Positions 49,101 through 61,028 of a stretch of 64,000 nucleotides of DNA are shown one piece after another. Both the position numbers and the translations under genes were made by a program. Each line of letters opens with the position of its first letter. The first letter of the stretch is position 1. The notes beneath the pieces were generated by a model, which was given only the letters and a program-made list of their open reading frames with translations, had not been told where the DNA came from and ran no database searches. The stretch lies in the NCBI GenBank assembly GCA_036346275.1, contig CM070723.1:47446743-47510742 (forward strand), given 5' to 3'. The stretch comes from Otatea glauca (taxonomy: Eukaryota; Streptophyta; Magnoliopsida; Poales; Poaceae).

Positions 49101-51006
49101 ATCGCCGTTTCATAGAAGGGTTTTCTAGAAAAGCTAGACCGCTCACTTAGCTTTTGAAAAAGGAGAAGAAATTTTTATGGACACCAGAGTGTGAGCGAAG
49201 TTTTCAAGAGTTGAAAAAATGTTTGACAACTGCCCCAATGTTTATCCTGCCAGATATCAAGAAGGATTTTGAGATATTCTGTGATGCATCCCGACAAGGA
49301 CTCGGATGTGTGTTGATGTAAGATAAGAAGGTTGTGGCATCTGCTTTGCGACAACTAAGGCCACATGAAGTTAAATATCCTAACCATGATTTGGAATTGG
49401 CAGCCGTAGTGCATGCTCTAAAGATTTGGCATCATTATCTTATCGGTAATCGTTGTGAGGTTTACACTGATCACAAGAGTTTGAAGTATATCTTTACTCA
49501 AGCCGACCTTCATACGAGACAAAGAAGATGGTTGGCATTGATAAGGACTATCATATTGGAATTCATTATCATCCAGACAAAGCCAATGTTGTAGCTGATG
49601 CTTTGAGTAGAAAGAGCTATTTATTGCAATACCCTGATGATTAAGAAAAGTCAGCCAGCACTCTATAAGGAATTCCAGAAGCTTAAGCTGGAAGTGGTTT
49701 AAGAAGGTTACTTAGCTACATTGGAAGTACGCCCTACGTTGGAAGAACATATTCGAGAAGCACATGTAGATGATACCGATATCAAGGAGATTAAGAGCAA
49801 TATGAAGAAAGGAAAAGCCCCAGGTTTCACCGAAGATGAACAAGGTACCGTTTGGTATGAGAATCGTATTTGCGTACTAGATCAGAAAGATTTCAAGTAG
49901 TTGATACTCAAAGAAGCGCATGAGATGTTATACTCAATTTGTCCTGGAAGTACTAAGATGTATCAAGACCTTAAGGAAAGGTATTGGTGGCCTAGCATGA
50001 AGCGTGAGATTGCAGAATATGTTGCACTTTATGATGTCTGCCAAAAGGTCAAGGCAGAGCATCAAAGGCCAGTAGGATTGCTACAGCCATTGAAGATTCC
50101 AGAATGGAAGTGGGAAGAGATTAGTATGGATTTTATTACCGGCCTTCCTAAGACACAAGGATGTTATAATTCGATCTGGGTAATAGTGGATTGATTGACT
50201 AAGGTAGCTCACTTCATTCCAGTTAAGACTACCTACATAGGAGATAAATTGGCAGAATTATATATGTCAAGGATTGTCAGTCTTTATGGAGTGCCTAAGA
50301 AGATAATCTCTCATAAAGGAACTCAGTTTACCTCTCGTTTTTGGCAGAGTCTGCATGAAGCCATGGGAACCCATCTCAAATTCAGTACTGCCTATCACCC
50401 TCAAACTGATGGATAGACTGAGCGTGTGAATCAAATTCTTGTGGACATGTTAAGAGCTTGTGCCTTAAAGTATGGAGCCAAATGGGACAAGTGTTTGCCC
50501 GATGCAGAGTTTTCTTACAACAATAGCTATCAAGCCAGTCTGCAAATGTCGCCTTTCGAAGCCTTATATGGAAGAAAGTGCAGAACCCCTCTCAAAGGAG
50601 TTAAGAGATTCCAAGTAAAAGGAAAGCTTGCCCCTAGATATGTTGGACCGTTCAAAATTTTGGAATGAAGAGGCGAGGTTGCCTACAAGCTTGAGTTGCC
50701 CCAGTCTTTTGCTGGAATCCATGATGTGTTCCAATTATCGCAGTTGAAGAAGTGTGTGCGAGTTCCAGAAGAACAGATGCCATTGGAAGCCATTGATTTG
50801 CAAGAGGATCTCACCTATAAGGAGCAACTAGTGGAGATTTTGGATATAACAGAGCGTATCACGAGAAGCAAGATCATCCGTTTTTGTAAGGTCCAGTAGA
50901 GCAACCATTTAGAAGAGGAAGCTACTTGGGAGAGAGAAGATCTGAAATCCGAGTTTCCTCACCTATTCTCTAGCCAGCCTAAATCTTGGGGTCAAGCTTC
51001 CATCTA
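43111..51006 (+). pseudogene. Gypsy pol, protease deleted, split by a solo LTR
   Basis: After gag the sequence jumps to the segment just before RT (EFPDVFPDELPGMLPDR), so protease is deleted. RT starts at 43381 (VEKKDGTQRMCVDYQSLN) and is cut at 43715 by a 5.1-kb LTR. It resumes at 48816 with VVFIDDTLVYSK (catalytic FIDD). RNase H (about 49260-49600) and integrase (49901-50668) follow. Integrase reads ISHKGTQF where the family has Asp, so a catalytic residue is lost. A block of about 60 codons after CRTPL (near 50595) is missing. The tail (RVPEEQMPLEA) ends before the polypurine tract. Many stops. Confidence 0.85.
43716..48815 (-). repeat. Solo LTR, reversed, 5.1 kb, inside RT
   Basis: TGTGAGACCCC...GGGATGTTACA with duplication TATTT at 43711-43715 and 48816-48820, splitting the RT gene. 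There is no internal region, so it is a solo LTR. Reversed, it aligns with 17618-21910. It has a GC-rich block at about 47280-48060 and the twin-palindrome module at 44409-44437. It is unusually long for an LTR. Confidence 0.85.
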
Positions 51007-51017
51007 AGGGGGAGGTT

Positions 51018-53455
51018 TGTAAGATCCCAAAATTTGAGTTTTGGATTGTTTGAATTTGAAAATGAACCATTTGCATTTTTATTTGAATTAATTGAAGCTT
51101 AATTTGAATTTTGTATTAATGAATGGATTTAATTTGACTAAAATATTCATCAAACAAAAGAATTCATGTCGTAGTTGGGTTTATTATGTCGCCTTGTTAT
51201 CCGCCTCCGGTTGGTCTCCGCTGGCACCGTTTGCTTCTTCGCATTGCCCGTGAAACCCTCTTCCTGATCTGCTCAAAGCCTCGCCCAATCCGGTCCCGAT
51301 TCGCTGTCAGTGGTGTCGTCTTCCTCCCATCCGGCGAAATAGCACCGCCACCATCGCCGTGGACCTGCTTTGACTAGACATGGCTATCCGATCCGTGGTG
51401 CACACTCCAGATCATGCCACATCCTTACCTCCACTTCCTTGATTCTCCGCTATCCGATCCCACGCCGCCGCTGGATGTGCGACGCACAGCCTGTCCGCGT
51501 GGCCGCATGTGTCAGCGTCCACCTCAGCCGCTGTCAGGGCCTCATCAGTAGCCACAGAGCCCGCATGTCAGCCGCGTCAGCCGTGACATCAGCAGTGACA
51601 CAATAAACTAGATTTTCCTTTCGAAAAATAATTATGGAAAATTTTGTTTTTCTTTTTCTCTGAATTTAATCTTTTGGAGGATCGTTCTCTTTCATACGAA
51701 CTCCGATTGTGGCGATTCAAGTTTCTAATTTTTCTAAAATCAATCTCAATCTTCCAGAGCCATTTATTTTCAATTTGGAGTTTGTTTGAGTCTCTGTTTG
51801 TTATTTATTTGGTTTCATTGCTTTCTTTTCCGGTAAACGCTAATTCCGAGGAAGCGAACGGAGACTTCAAAGACCAAGATTCAGCACTAGATCAGCAAGG
51901 CAAGTCGTAACCTTTGATCATATTGAACCTATGTTTGCAAAAGTACTTTGTTTTATACAATTGCATGCTATTTGTGTATAAATGATTATTTCATGGGAAT
52001 TGCTATGTACCTAGTTGACATTATGCCACCTTCATCTTTGGAATGCCATGTACCATTGTTAGCCACTAGATGGGACATTATTAGTTGGTCATGATGATAC
52101 TACCAACGCTAGGTTATCGTAGCTATGCTTAGACCTGTTTAATTATATGATGGGATTCATATCACATGTTGAATAATGTTAATCTTGACTTAATGAGATA
52201 TTGAATTGTGGCCGATAGCCACTGTTGTAAAATTTATTGTACCATGGAAGGGTTTACCATTGGTCTGGGTTGAACGAAATTGTTTTTCCCTCGGGCAATT
52301 GATCGTGCAGTAAAGGGGGTGCTTTCTAGCACATTGGGATGTGGATGTCTTGCCTGAGACAAATTGAGGACTTAATCTTGTGTGCCATTGAACTGGGCCT
52401 AACTGTACTACCACAAGTCTGGTGTGGGACAGATCTTGGTAATTAATTTGCAATGTCTAGCCTTGAGTACTGCCAATTGGTGGTTTGGGATCCGGGATGG
52501 ACGGGTAGATTCGCAAGGCGCAAGAGGGGCCCTACGGGGTGAAATCTTAGTGGGCGGTACCGAGTTTAGACAGTGCATTGTAAAGGATTTGTCATGATTC
52601 TCCGCCGACACACCAAAGGAAGTGTGTTTATCGCGTGGCAATATGAGAATTCATGTCTTGTGGGTAAAGCTGTACAACCTCTGCAGAGTGTAAAACTATT
52701 CGAATAGCGACGTCTGCGGTCATGGACATGCCCGAAAATTTCACATGAGGTATAGAGTTTTTCATGAAATATTGGATGGTAGATTTGTTGGGATGTGAAC
52801 AGGGAGTTCACTGTTATTTTGTTGTCTAAAGTTATACTATTGAATTTACAGTTTGATAATTGTTTGAGATGGTATAGGGTGATGCCTCGCCATTCTGTTT
52901 ATGTTGTCTACCATTGATTTACCAGTTATTTACTACCTTTTCATAAATATGCTTTCAATCTATTTACTGTACTTCAATTCAAGTTATTGCTTTCTGCAAA
53001 AAGAACCATATGTCTAATCTTTGTCAAGCCTTGAATAAATATATTGCATCATTTGCCTATGGCTTGTGAGTACTTTTTGTACTCACGGCTGTACGCCATT
53101 GTTGATCAGTTGCTAAAGAAGGACCAGAAAATATTGAATATCACGAGGAGGAATATTATAAAGACTACGTGGATTCAGAAGGCGTTTCCCAGACGATTGC
53201 TTGTGGTATGTCGAATGGCCTAAGTTATCTTCTCCGCTGCAAACAATTTATTTTGTTTCTTAAGCCCTTAAGGCACATTTGTATAAACTTCTATCATAAG
53301 GTCATTTGCCCTATTTAATAATAATTTGCTTCTTCTTAGTTAATTCATTGTATGGAATGATATTTCATCTATGTTTCCACTGTGTGCACTAGCATGATCC
53401 TGGACTAGTGCAGAATACACACAGGGTTTCAGATTTACAAATCCGGGTCCCGACA
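51018..53455 (+). repeat. 3' LTR of the gypsy element (2438 bp)
   Basis: TGTAAGATCCC...CCGACA after the polypurine tract. Relative to the 5' LTR it lacks about 435 bp (37113-37548), including the TATA box. It carries the twin-palindrome module at 52679-52707. Confidence 0.9.
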
Positions 53456-53460
53456 CCGAT

Positions 53461-54729
53461 CGACTCTAATATTTTTTCAGTTCTTGAGCATATTTCAAAG
53501 TACAATGTGTTGCTTGCTTATTTTTGCATTTATAGTCTTTTGTGTTATTTGCCTGATAATATAGTATGGCATTAAATTATTATGCAGATTTCCAATAGCT
53601 CCTTCACGAGTAGGGTCTATCTGGAACCACGATGGATTCTCTGGTCATGGCACTCATCTTCAATTTTGTCAGCAACCCTACTAGCAACAGTGGTGCTAGC
53701 AACGGTGGCAAATCCTTGTCGAAGGTTAGAAATCGACTATAAACTTATGTTTACTGGTACCTTCGGTTTAGCAAAGTCAAGCACGAAAACAGCGATAAAC
53801 GATATATACAGGTTTAGACCCCCCGGAGGAGTAACACCCTACGTCTTGTGCTGATGATGTATGTATCTAGAATCTCAAGTACAAAGCAATGTGTCTAGCC
53901 CTAGTTACAATGATGATTGGATCTAGGCAAGGGCTAAGCTATGGCTGGAGGTTGGCGAAGCTTGGTTCGTCGGCTCGTGGATGCTCTTCGTCTTCTCTTC
54001 TGATCTGGAAGGCTTGAAGGCTTTTTCTGAGGACACCTACCCACTGCCTTATATAGTCGGGGTAGCCCAGTCTCAGGTTGAGTTGTAGTTGGTTTGGAAT
54101 ATCAGATCGTAGCCAATGAGGAATCCATCCTCACGTGATCTTCGTAGCATATCCAAACTTCCCTGGATACTAGGCGTACTCGAGTCCTTCCTAGTATGGA
54201 AATATACCCTCCACGTATATCTTATCCCATAGAATCGGGCCCGTGATATCCGAAGTTTCTAAATGTCGTTAGAACATATCCTTCTCGTATCCTGCATGTA
54301 CGTATACCCCATGTTTAAATATTCGATAGTAGCCCCCGAACTCTGCCTAGCGGAAGGTCTGTTCAAGCGCTTGGTTGATTACTGCCAAGGCCTGGCTTGG
54401 TCGAGTAACGCCTCGCCAGCTTGTGGTCGAACGATTCGAGTAGATTGGGGATCACTAAGTATCTAGTAGGGATGTTGTCGGGTCAAGCACCCTGCCATCA
54501 GCTCAACTCGAGTCCTTAGGGCAGCCACAAGTTTCTTGATGTTGACCTATCGACTTGGCTCTGAGCAGAGTTGGAAAAAATTCAAAAAATCTAAATATTG
54601 GGCAGTTGAGCATTTATTGCTCTCGTCTGCAACGCCAAGATTGGTGCAGCGCTATCATTCCGCCTTCGTGCTGATCAAAGCGCCATGCCACGGGGAATGA
54701 ACCATTTGCCTCGAGAGAAGATTTTGGCC
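53461..54729 (-). other. LTR-like sequence of unassigned element
   Basis: The first part may be the rest of the copia A LTR. From about 53740 the sequence looks like a reversed LTR of a rice gypsy element, and agtagcccccgaac at 54331-54344 looks like a reversed polypurine tract next to it. Boundaries were not established. No gene seen. Confidence 0.4.
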
Positions 54730-54737
54730 TATAAATT
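54730..54737 (+). promoter_or_regulatory. TATA box of the transposon-borne gene
   Basis: TATAAATT, 139 bases before the ATG at 54869, with a C/T-rich leader between them. The spacing matches that of the antisense gene at 31869. Confidence 0.5.
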
Positions 54738-54868
54738 CTCAGATCTGGAACTGTAGCCATTCTCCTACCTTTTGCCTCCAGTCTTACTCTCGAACTCTCG
54801 AAACCTCCGTCACAGCCCTTAAACCCTAGCCCCGCCATTTTCAAAGAATATATCCCACATTTTCCTCA

Positions 54869-57800
54869 ATGGCATCCAACCCTTCAACCAGCGCCAGAGT
54901 TGCTCCGCCATCAGAGAAGAGACCCGAGACGGCCGAAGCGGTGTCGGGACCCGATTCTGAGAATCTGGACCCTTTGTGTATTCGGTGCTAGTCCAGGATC
55001 ACGCTAGCACACACAGTCTTTACAGGGTTGAACATCACAGACGTTCACAACGATACCATATTAAATAGTGCAAACATTTATATAAAGTGAATTGTACAAC
55101 CTTATGGTCTCCTTACATAAGATCAGCCACGCAGGGCTTACATTATCAGAGTAATAAAAGGTAACAGCGGAAAGCAAACTTCGTGGAGTCCCATCAACTT
55201 TCACAGGCAATCGACTGGGCTTGCCCCCTAATTGTCCGGCTCTTCGATGTACTCCTCCTCCCATGCTGGCGTAGACTCCTCCACTGATGTTGGGTTGATA
55301 GGCAAGGAGGGGTGAGTACTCAAGGCACTCAACAAGTAATGCACAGAATGCATTGCTATTACTATATGCAAGACTTATTCCAAAGAATTGGCTTACTTGG
55401 CTCATTTGCATCAAACATCATTTTTAAACTAACAATTTATTTAGATTAAAAGCAGTGAAACAGTTAATATTAGTACTAAGTTCTTTAAACAGCTTTTCTC
55501 CGTAAACTTGGCACACAGCCTTAATTAGATTATTCTTGACACTGGCACACAGCCACCCTTTCCACATTTTATTTTTGAAGATCTAACCCTTGACTGTAAT
55601 CCCCGAGCAATGTCCAATACCGCGAACACGGCTATTCGAATAGATTTGACACTCTGCAGAAGTTGTACACTTTACCCACAAGATACAACCGCCCACCACA
55701 CAGGTGATTTCCCGTAACAAAGCCTTTCAGGAACCTCTACCTTAACCAATGAACCTCGCCGGTATTGCCTTCGCTATCACTCCCCTCACATAGAGCCGAA
55801 GCATAGAACAAGCTAACACCGTTGGATGGGCACCAAGCCGTAGCACAGGTACGCTCCCCCACACAAATACATCCCCGTGTACTGTCACCCCGAGGTTTCA
55901 GAGGAAAGATATCAGAACCCTAGTCAACCAGGTCTGTCCCAAACCAGACATGTGGTTGCACGGATGACTCAGTTCAAAGACTTGCAAGGTGAAGTCCTTA
56001 GCTAACCAAGGCAAGACTTTCATCACTCAATAGTGGCACACAGCCCAATGTGGCACACAGACTCACAACACTCATCAACCCATTGCCACACAGGCCCACC
56101 TGGCACTAAGCCTCCTACCACTTGCCTCAGTCTAAATCATTCCCCCTAGTTGATTATTGTGCAACACATGCCAATAATAACTTAACATTGGTACAGAGCC
56201 ACACAGGTCTCCATACCTCAGTTTCATCACTTAGCATCATCACACCATTTCCAAAATACATTCAATATTTCATTGGTCAGTATTGTGTCATTCTTCCGAA
56301 AGATCGTACATGACCCGTTGCAAGGCTAAGCATCTAATCACGGTCTAGCCTCCCGTGTTGGCATCATATTATATCCAACAAATATGATTAATTTTACGGT
56401 GACAAAGATTTTAGGGCATACAAATGATAATTTCAAGGTGGCAATAACAGTATGGGTTGATTATCTACATTACCCAAATCAATTTAAATCCATTTTTAAT
56501 TAACTTAGCATGGATAATTTCAAGCAAAATATATTTTAAAAACTGGGATCAAAATGGTCAAAGCATCACTTGCCTTCGAAGAGTTGCTGGTCGTGTTCCG
56601 AAGCTTTATCTTGAGCGACGAACTCTTCCTCGAAACATCCCGGCAAATTTGTGTCTACGTGTAAAAATTATATATGCAATAATAACCAAAACAGTAGATT
56701 ATACACAATAAAGTATTCAAATAAAATTCACCATTAAAAAGATAACAATTTTACAAATTTTTAGAGATTGGAATCACCTCAGTCGAAGTTAAAATGAAAA
56801 AGTTATAGCCTTTCAAAGTTTTAAATAAAATATAAATCAGAAAATAGAAAATCCCGAATTTATTTATTTATTTCTCAATTGAAAACTCGATTTATTGCGT
56901 CAGCATGACGTCATTTGACACGTGGCGCTTCTTGGTGCTGCCACGTCGCCTCGATCCATGGACTGGGTCCACGGCACGCTCGTCCACGGTGGACTCGATC
57001 CACGAGCAATGATGCTCGCCCCCACCACCGGCGTCAAGATCGACGTCGCTGGCGACGCCACCCGACTAGCCTCGAGAGTCGTGCATGAACACGTGTCAGC
57101 ATCTTGAGCAATCCTAGCCGACGGCTAGATCTCACCCATGTGGCGCAATCATGACCGTCAAAGAAAATCAATGGTTAGATCTCCCGCGTCACCCGAAATG
57201 CTTCGAATTCCACGTGACACGCATCGCGCATTCGACGGTGCTCACAAATCCAATGGTTAGTGCCCGCACCGACTCGACGACGCGTCGACTTACGCGAAGA
57301 CACGCGGCGAAATCTCGACGGCTCGTTTGAAATCAACGGCCGAGATTCGGTCGTGCCTCGGTCAACATGCACACGTGTCTGCGCGCGATTTGGCGAGGGC
57401 TCGGCGTCATCCATGCCGCACGATCAACTCTGAACGACGCGGATTCATGCGACACAACTCGAACCCACGATCAACATACAGATCCAATCCAATGGCCCAT
57501 GCTACCCGAGCGGTTTACTGTTCACCCTAGCGATGTGGCACTATCTCACGTGTTCAAACACAATCCAACAGCTCAAATCTAATCTAAACCACCAAACACC
57601 AAATCTAATCTAAACCGCACGTATCAGATCTAACGGCTACGACTTAAGTTAGATTAGCACAGGATTTTGGGCTACGTGGACTCACCGGAGCGGCATGATG
57701 CAGATCGGACGATCGACGGGGTTTGGCGAGGTCAACGACGGTGCAAAAGAGAAGGCTGCCAGCGCTGAGGAAGACGATGCATTCGGCGGCACTAGAGGGC

Positions 57801-60800
57801 GACTCCGGCGAGAAGAACTGACGGGCTCGACGCGGCTCGCTTCGGTGAACTCGAAACGGGGTCGGAGCACGGCGGAAGGGCTCGGACGACGAGGGCGAAG
57901 CAAAAATGACAGCAGCGTGCGAGAGCAACTACGGCGAGCTAGCACGGGGTCTCTGGAGCATCTCGGCAAGCGTGAAAGGAGTCAAAATGAGCGGCTTGAA
58001 GTCCTCTGCAGAATGCGCTAACCGACGCACTTAAAGGAGCCTTGACGTGCGTGAAACTCACCGGCGAAACTCACGGGCATCAATGCCCACGTTCCTCCAA
58101 TGATCTCTTGAAGACGATCGAAGTGGCGCAATCTTGGACATCCGCACAGTGACGATCTGATGGCTCACGCACGCGGGCGATGCGGCGCAACAGCAACAGT
58201 TGGATCTCGATCCGACGGTCCGAATGAGCAGTGGCTTGGGTTTGGCGCTGGGTCGGGCTAAGCACAGTGCTGGGTCGGCCCAGTACTATTCCTCGCATTT
58301 TTTAAAAACATTTTCGATTTAAAATAAATCCGATAAATAAACAAAGTCGAAATAAATAGCAAAAATACCCGAAAAAATCCAGAAAAATTCTGGAAAATAT
58401 TTTGAGACATTTGGAACTCAAATAAATTATTTCTAGAAAAACGTTTCTTAAACTTTTGCAATATTTTAATTGATTTCAAGAAATCCCTTATTTGAATAAA
58501 TGCAAATAAATTCCCAAAAATTCCAAAAATCAAAATAGCTCCAAAATTTAAAGGATGTGGCCCTTCGAAGGATGTGGCAGAAATCGATGATGACGGAGAA
58601 GCGTCTTATCGAGCTGGAGAAAGATGACTTCGTTCCTCCACGGGAGTTCTTCCACCGGAGGCCGTCACACGTTGAGCTGTACCTACCCCCAAGAATGAGG
58701 ATGTGACCGTCGTTTTCGAAGCCTTCTTCCACTGTGGACTCAACTTTCTCCTTCTTTGTTCTTGCTTTCGATTCATGACTTCTATCAAATCTAGCTTTTC
58801 CACTTGAGCTCCAATTTGATCACGATGCTCAGCATGTTTATCCATCTTTGTGAGGCTTATCTGGGTATCCAGCCCAGCCTCAACTTGTTCCGCCACTTTT
58901 ATAATTTAAAGCAGGTGACAAAGAACGAGGCTGTTGGGGGTGCCGGTTTCCACCATCACAGTGGTGTGTCGAATGCATATATTCCTCTCCTCGTTACCTC
59001 TTCCTGGCAATCGAACTGGAAGAAACGGTGGTTTCGCATCACCTCTTCGGACACCGTGAACTTCCCTCTAGCTTACCGACCACTCTTCCTCCATTCGATT
59101 GACCTCTGGACGATAGTACCTTTTTCGACAGTTCACAACGCTTATTACGTCCGGAAGATAGAGGAGTTGAGAAAAATCGGGTTGACTGGGTGGCACGTCG
59201 CTAGAGACTTCCTCACGCGCTGATCGAGTCCGCTGAAGTGCCGGGACCACTTGGCTTGGGACTACTCCGGAGTCGATGATGCCACCAGGGACAATCCTGA
59301 AAGTAAGCATTTATAATATTCTTGTTTTCCTTGCCTTAGTCGATGAGTGGTGATCTGACTCGCTTCTTGCCAGATATGTTAGACTCGGACATCTCCTCCA
59401 GGCTAAGCAAAATGTTCCAAGGTTCAGAAAATTGGTGCTTGCGGCCTCAAGGCGTACTCTCTCGCCAACCCTCGGTCGTAGGTGAGTTCTGCATCGTAGA
59501 TTGTAATGCATCGTTCATGCATCTATTATCCACTTTAACCCAGCATCTCCTCAGGAAGCCATGTTCGACGATGAAAATGGGTTGATTGTGGGAGTCATCG
59601 GCCTGGAGGATGACAAGCCGATCCAAAACGATGGTCAAGTGTCGGCCTCTATCCTCGCTAACATCGTTCCTCCGTTGAACGAGCTAGCGCCTATCATTGA
59701 CCTAAGCGAGGGTGAGGCGGCTCTAGAGCAAGAGGCGACCGAGTCCTCTCGAGCAAGGAGGTCAGTATCTCCAGTGTCCCATCGACCAGCCAAACAGCCT
59801 CGAACCTCATCGTCGAGACCGTCTAACTAGGTGACCTTCAATTGCTTGCTTTGATGTTATGAGATTGCTTCTGACGTAATCTAACATATGTTGGTCGACC
59901 AGCGGGCCACTTGGGGGGCTGATGTGCAGAAGTTGGTGACTCTCACGGAAACGTCTCCTCGAGCGGGATCCCCATCAACTAGAGCGGTCGGGCAGGTAAC
60001 ACCACTATCGATCAGTGCTTGATAATTTGTAAAGTTTTTGTTCATAGCAACCATCTGTTTGCAGGTTCCACCGTTGACCGCTGATCCGTCGGTGCTAACT
60101 GTTGGGGCCAAACCAGTCCTGGCGAAAACCAGTGCGCAGAAGAAGAATGTGCATGTGATGTTTCGTCTAGCGAAGTAAGTTACCTCTGCATTCTTTTCAT
60201 GATTCTTTCCCATTTTGGAGATGTCATGTAGAAAATTTCCTGCAAGAAAGGTGAGCCTAGGGACACTATCGATGGCATCGTCGTAGCTTCCTTGTCGCCT
60301 CTCGGCACGGTCGCCGTCGTCGCAACTCCCTCTTCGGCAGCTGCTGCTACAACAACGGCTCCACCTCCTCCAACTTTTCAAGTGCCTCTCGAATATTGGT
60401 CTATCCTGAAGCCCTAGTTTCTGGTATGCGATTACAACTAATCTTTTTCCCACACTCTGCTTTATCCTCTATTTTGCTTTTTGACACATCTTGGCTTCTT
60501 TCTACAGCGAGCAATGGATACCTTGCGCAAAGTTGAAACTTTCTGCGAGCAGGCCCATCAACAAAATGAGCGGTTCACGGCTTCCAGCCAACAAGTGCTC
60601 GAGATGAAAAATGCTGAACTGGGGCACTTAGAGCCGAGTTGAAAACTACCAAAGCTGAGGCCGAGAAGCAGAAGGGTGAGGCGATGAAGCTGAAGGCAGA
60701 GGCAGAGAAGCTGAAGGTAGAGAAAGCTATTGTCGACGCTGAGTGGCTCAAGGCCAAGGTCAGCCGAGACAAGGTGGAGGCGAGTAGGAAGGTGGTCGAG

Positions 60801-61028
60801 GGCGAAAAGACTGTAGTAGATGTGGCGCTTGCCACTCTCCAGTCATACACCCTCGAGCACATGACTTCATCTGCACGTCCTGCGACTTCTCACGTGCTTG
60901 GCCTGGTGAAGAGCCACCATCCGGGCCTGGACCTATCGATACTAAACGAAGGATTTGCATGCGAGGCGAGCGGGGTTGCCGACTATATCGAGTCCTCAAA
61001 AGACCTTACTGAGGGGTTCGTGGCCTAG
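54869..61028 (+). pseudogene. 'Putative gypsy type transposon' gene, split and decayed
   Basis: Starts MASNPSTSARV at 54869 and is interrupted at 54941 by a reversed LTR. Coding resumes near 58581 (MMTEKRLIELEKDDFVPPRE), is frameshifted near 58755, and reaches a conserved part at 58804-59223 (LCEAYLGIQP, GGAGFHHHSG, YIPLLVTSSW, GLTGWHVARDFL) resembling the domain called 'putative gypsy type transposon' (PF04195-like). A likely intron is 59482-59554. An acidic linker follows (59561-59830), then a Lys/Glu/Ala-rich coiled coil (60508-61028). Such genes sit within plant gypsy elements; function is not known. If its host element runs on the minus strand, this is an antisense gene like the one at 31869. 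Confidence 0.65.
54942..58558 (-). repeat. Gypsy-type LTR, reversed, within the gene
   Basis: Begins TGTCGGGACCCG, the reverse of the usual GGTCCCGACA end. It contains the module at 55632-55661 and GC-rich sequence at 56890-58260. The far end (ccaaaatttaaaggatgt) is close to the expected reversed TGTAACATCC start but lacks TTACA. A 10-bp sequence, AGGATGTGGC, occurs at 58552 and 58569. The 5-bp flank AGCGG is not repeated at the right, so the end is probably eroded. Confidence 0.7.

Larger units (their letters stand above)
35243..53455 (+). mobile_element. Full-length Ty3/gypsy element with nested insertions
   Basis: TGTAACATCCC at 35243 and GTCCCGACA at 53455 bound the element, with the duplication CCGAT at 35238-35242 and 53456-53460. 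Primer site TGGTATCAGAGC at 41612, gag and pol in standard order, polypurine tract aagggggaggt (51007-51016), and two LTRs. Without insertions it would be about 9-10 kb. The Pol tail (SKIIRFCKVQ...) resembles chromodomain-type or RIRE3/RIRE8-like grass elements. Many stops and an internal protease deletion show it is dead. Confidence 0.9.

Noticed and set aside
57644..58021. Arg/Ser-rich frames near 57.8 kb
   Set aside because: They are within the reversed LTR (54942-58558) and overlap on both strands.
59303..59339. Possible 37-base intron in the transposon-borne gene
   Set aside because: GT and AG are present, but 37 bases is below the usual plant minimum, so it is at best a truncated intron.
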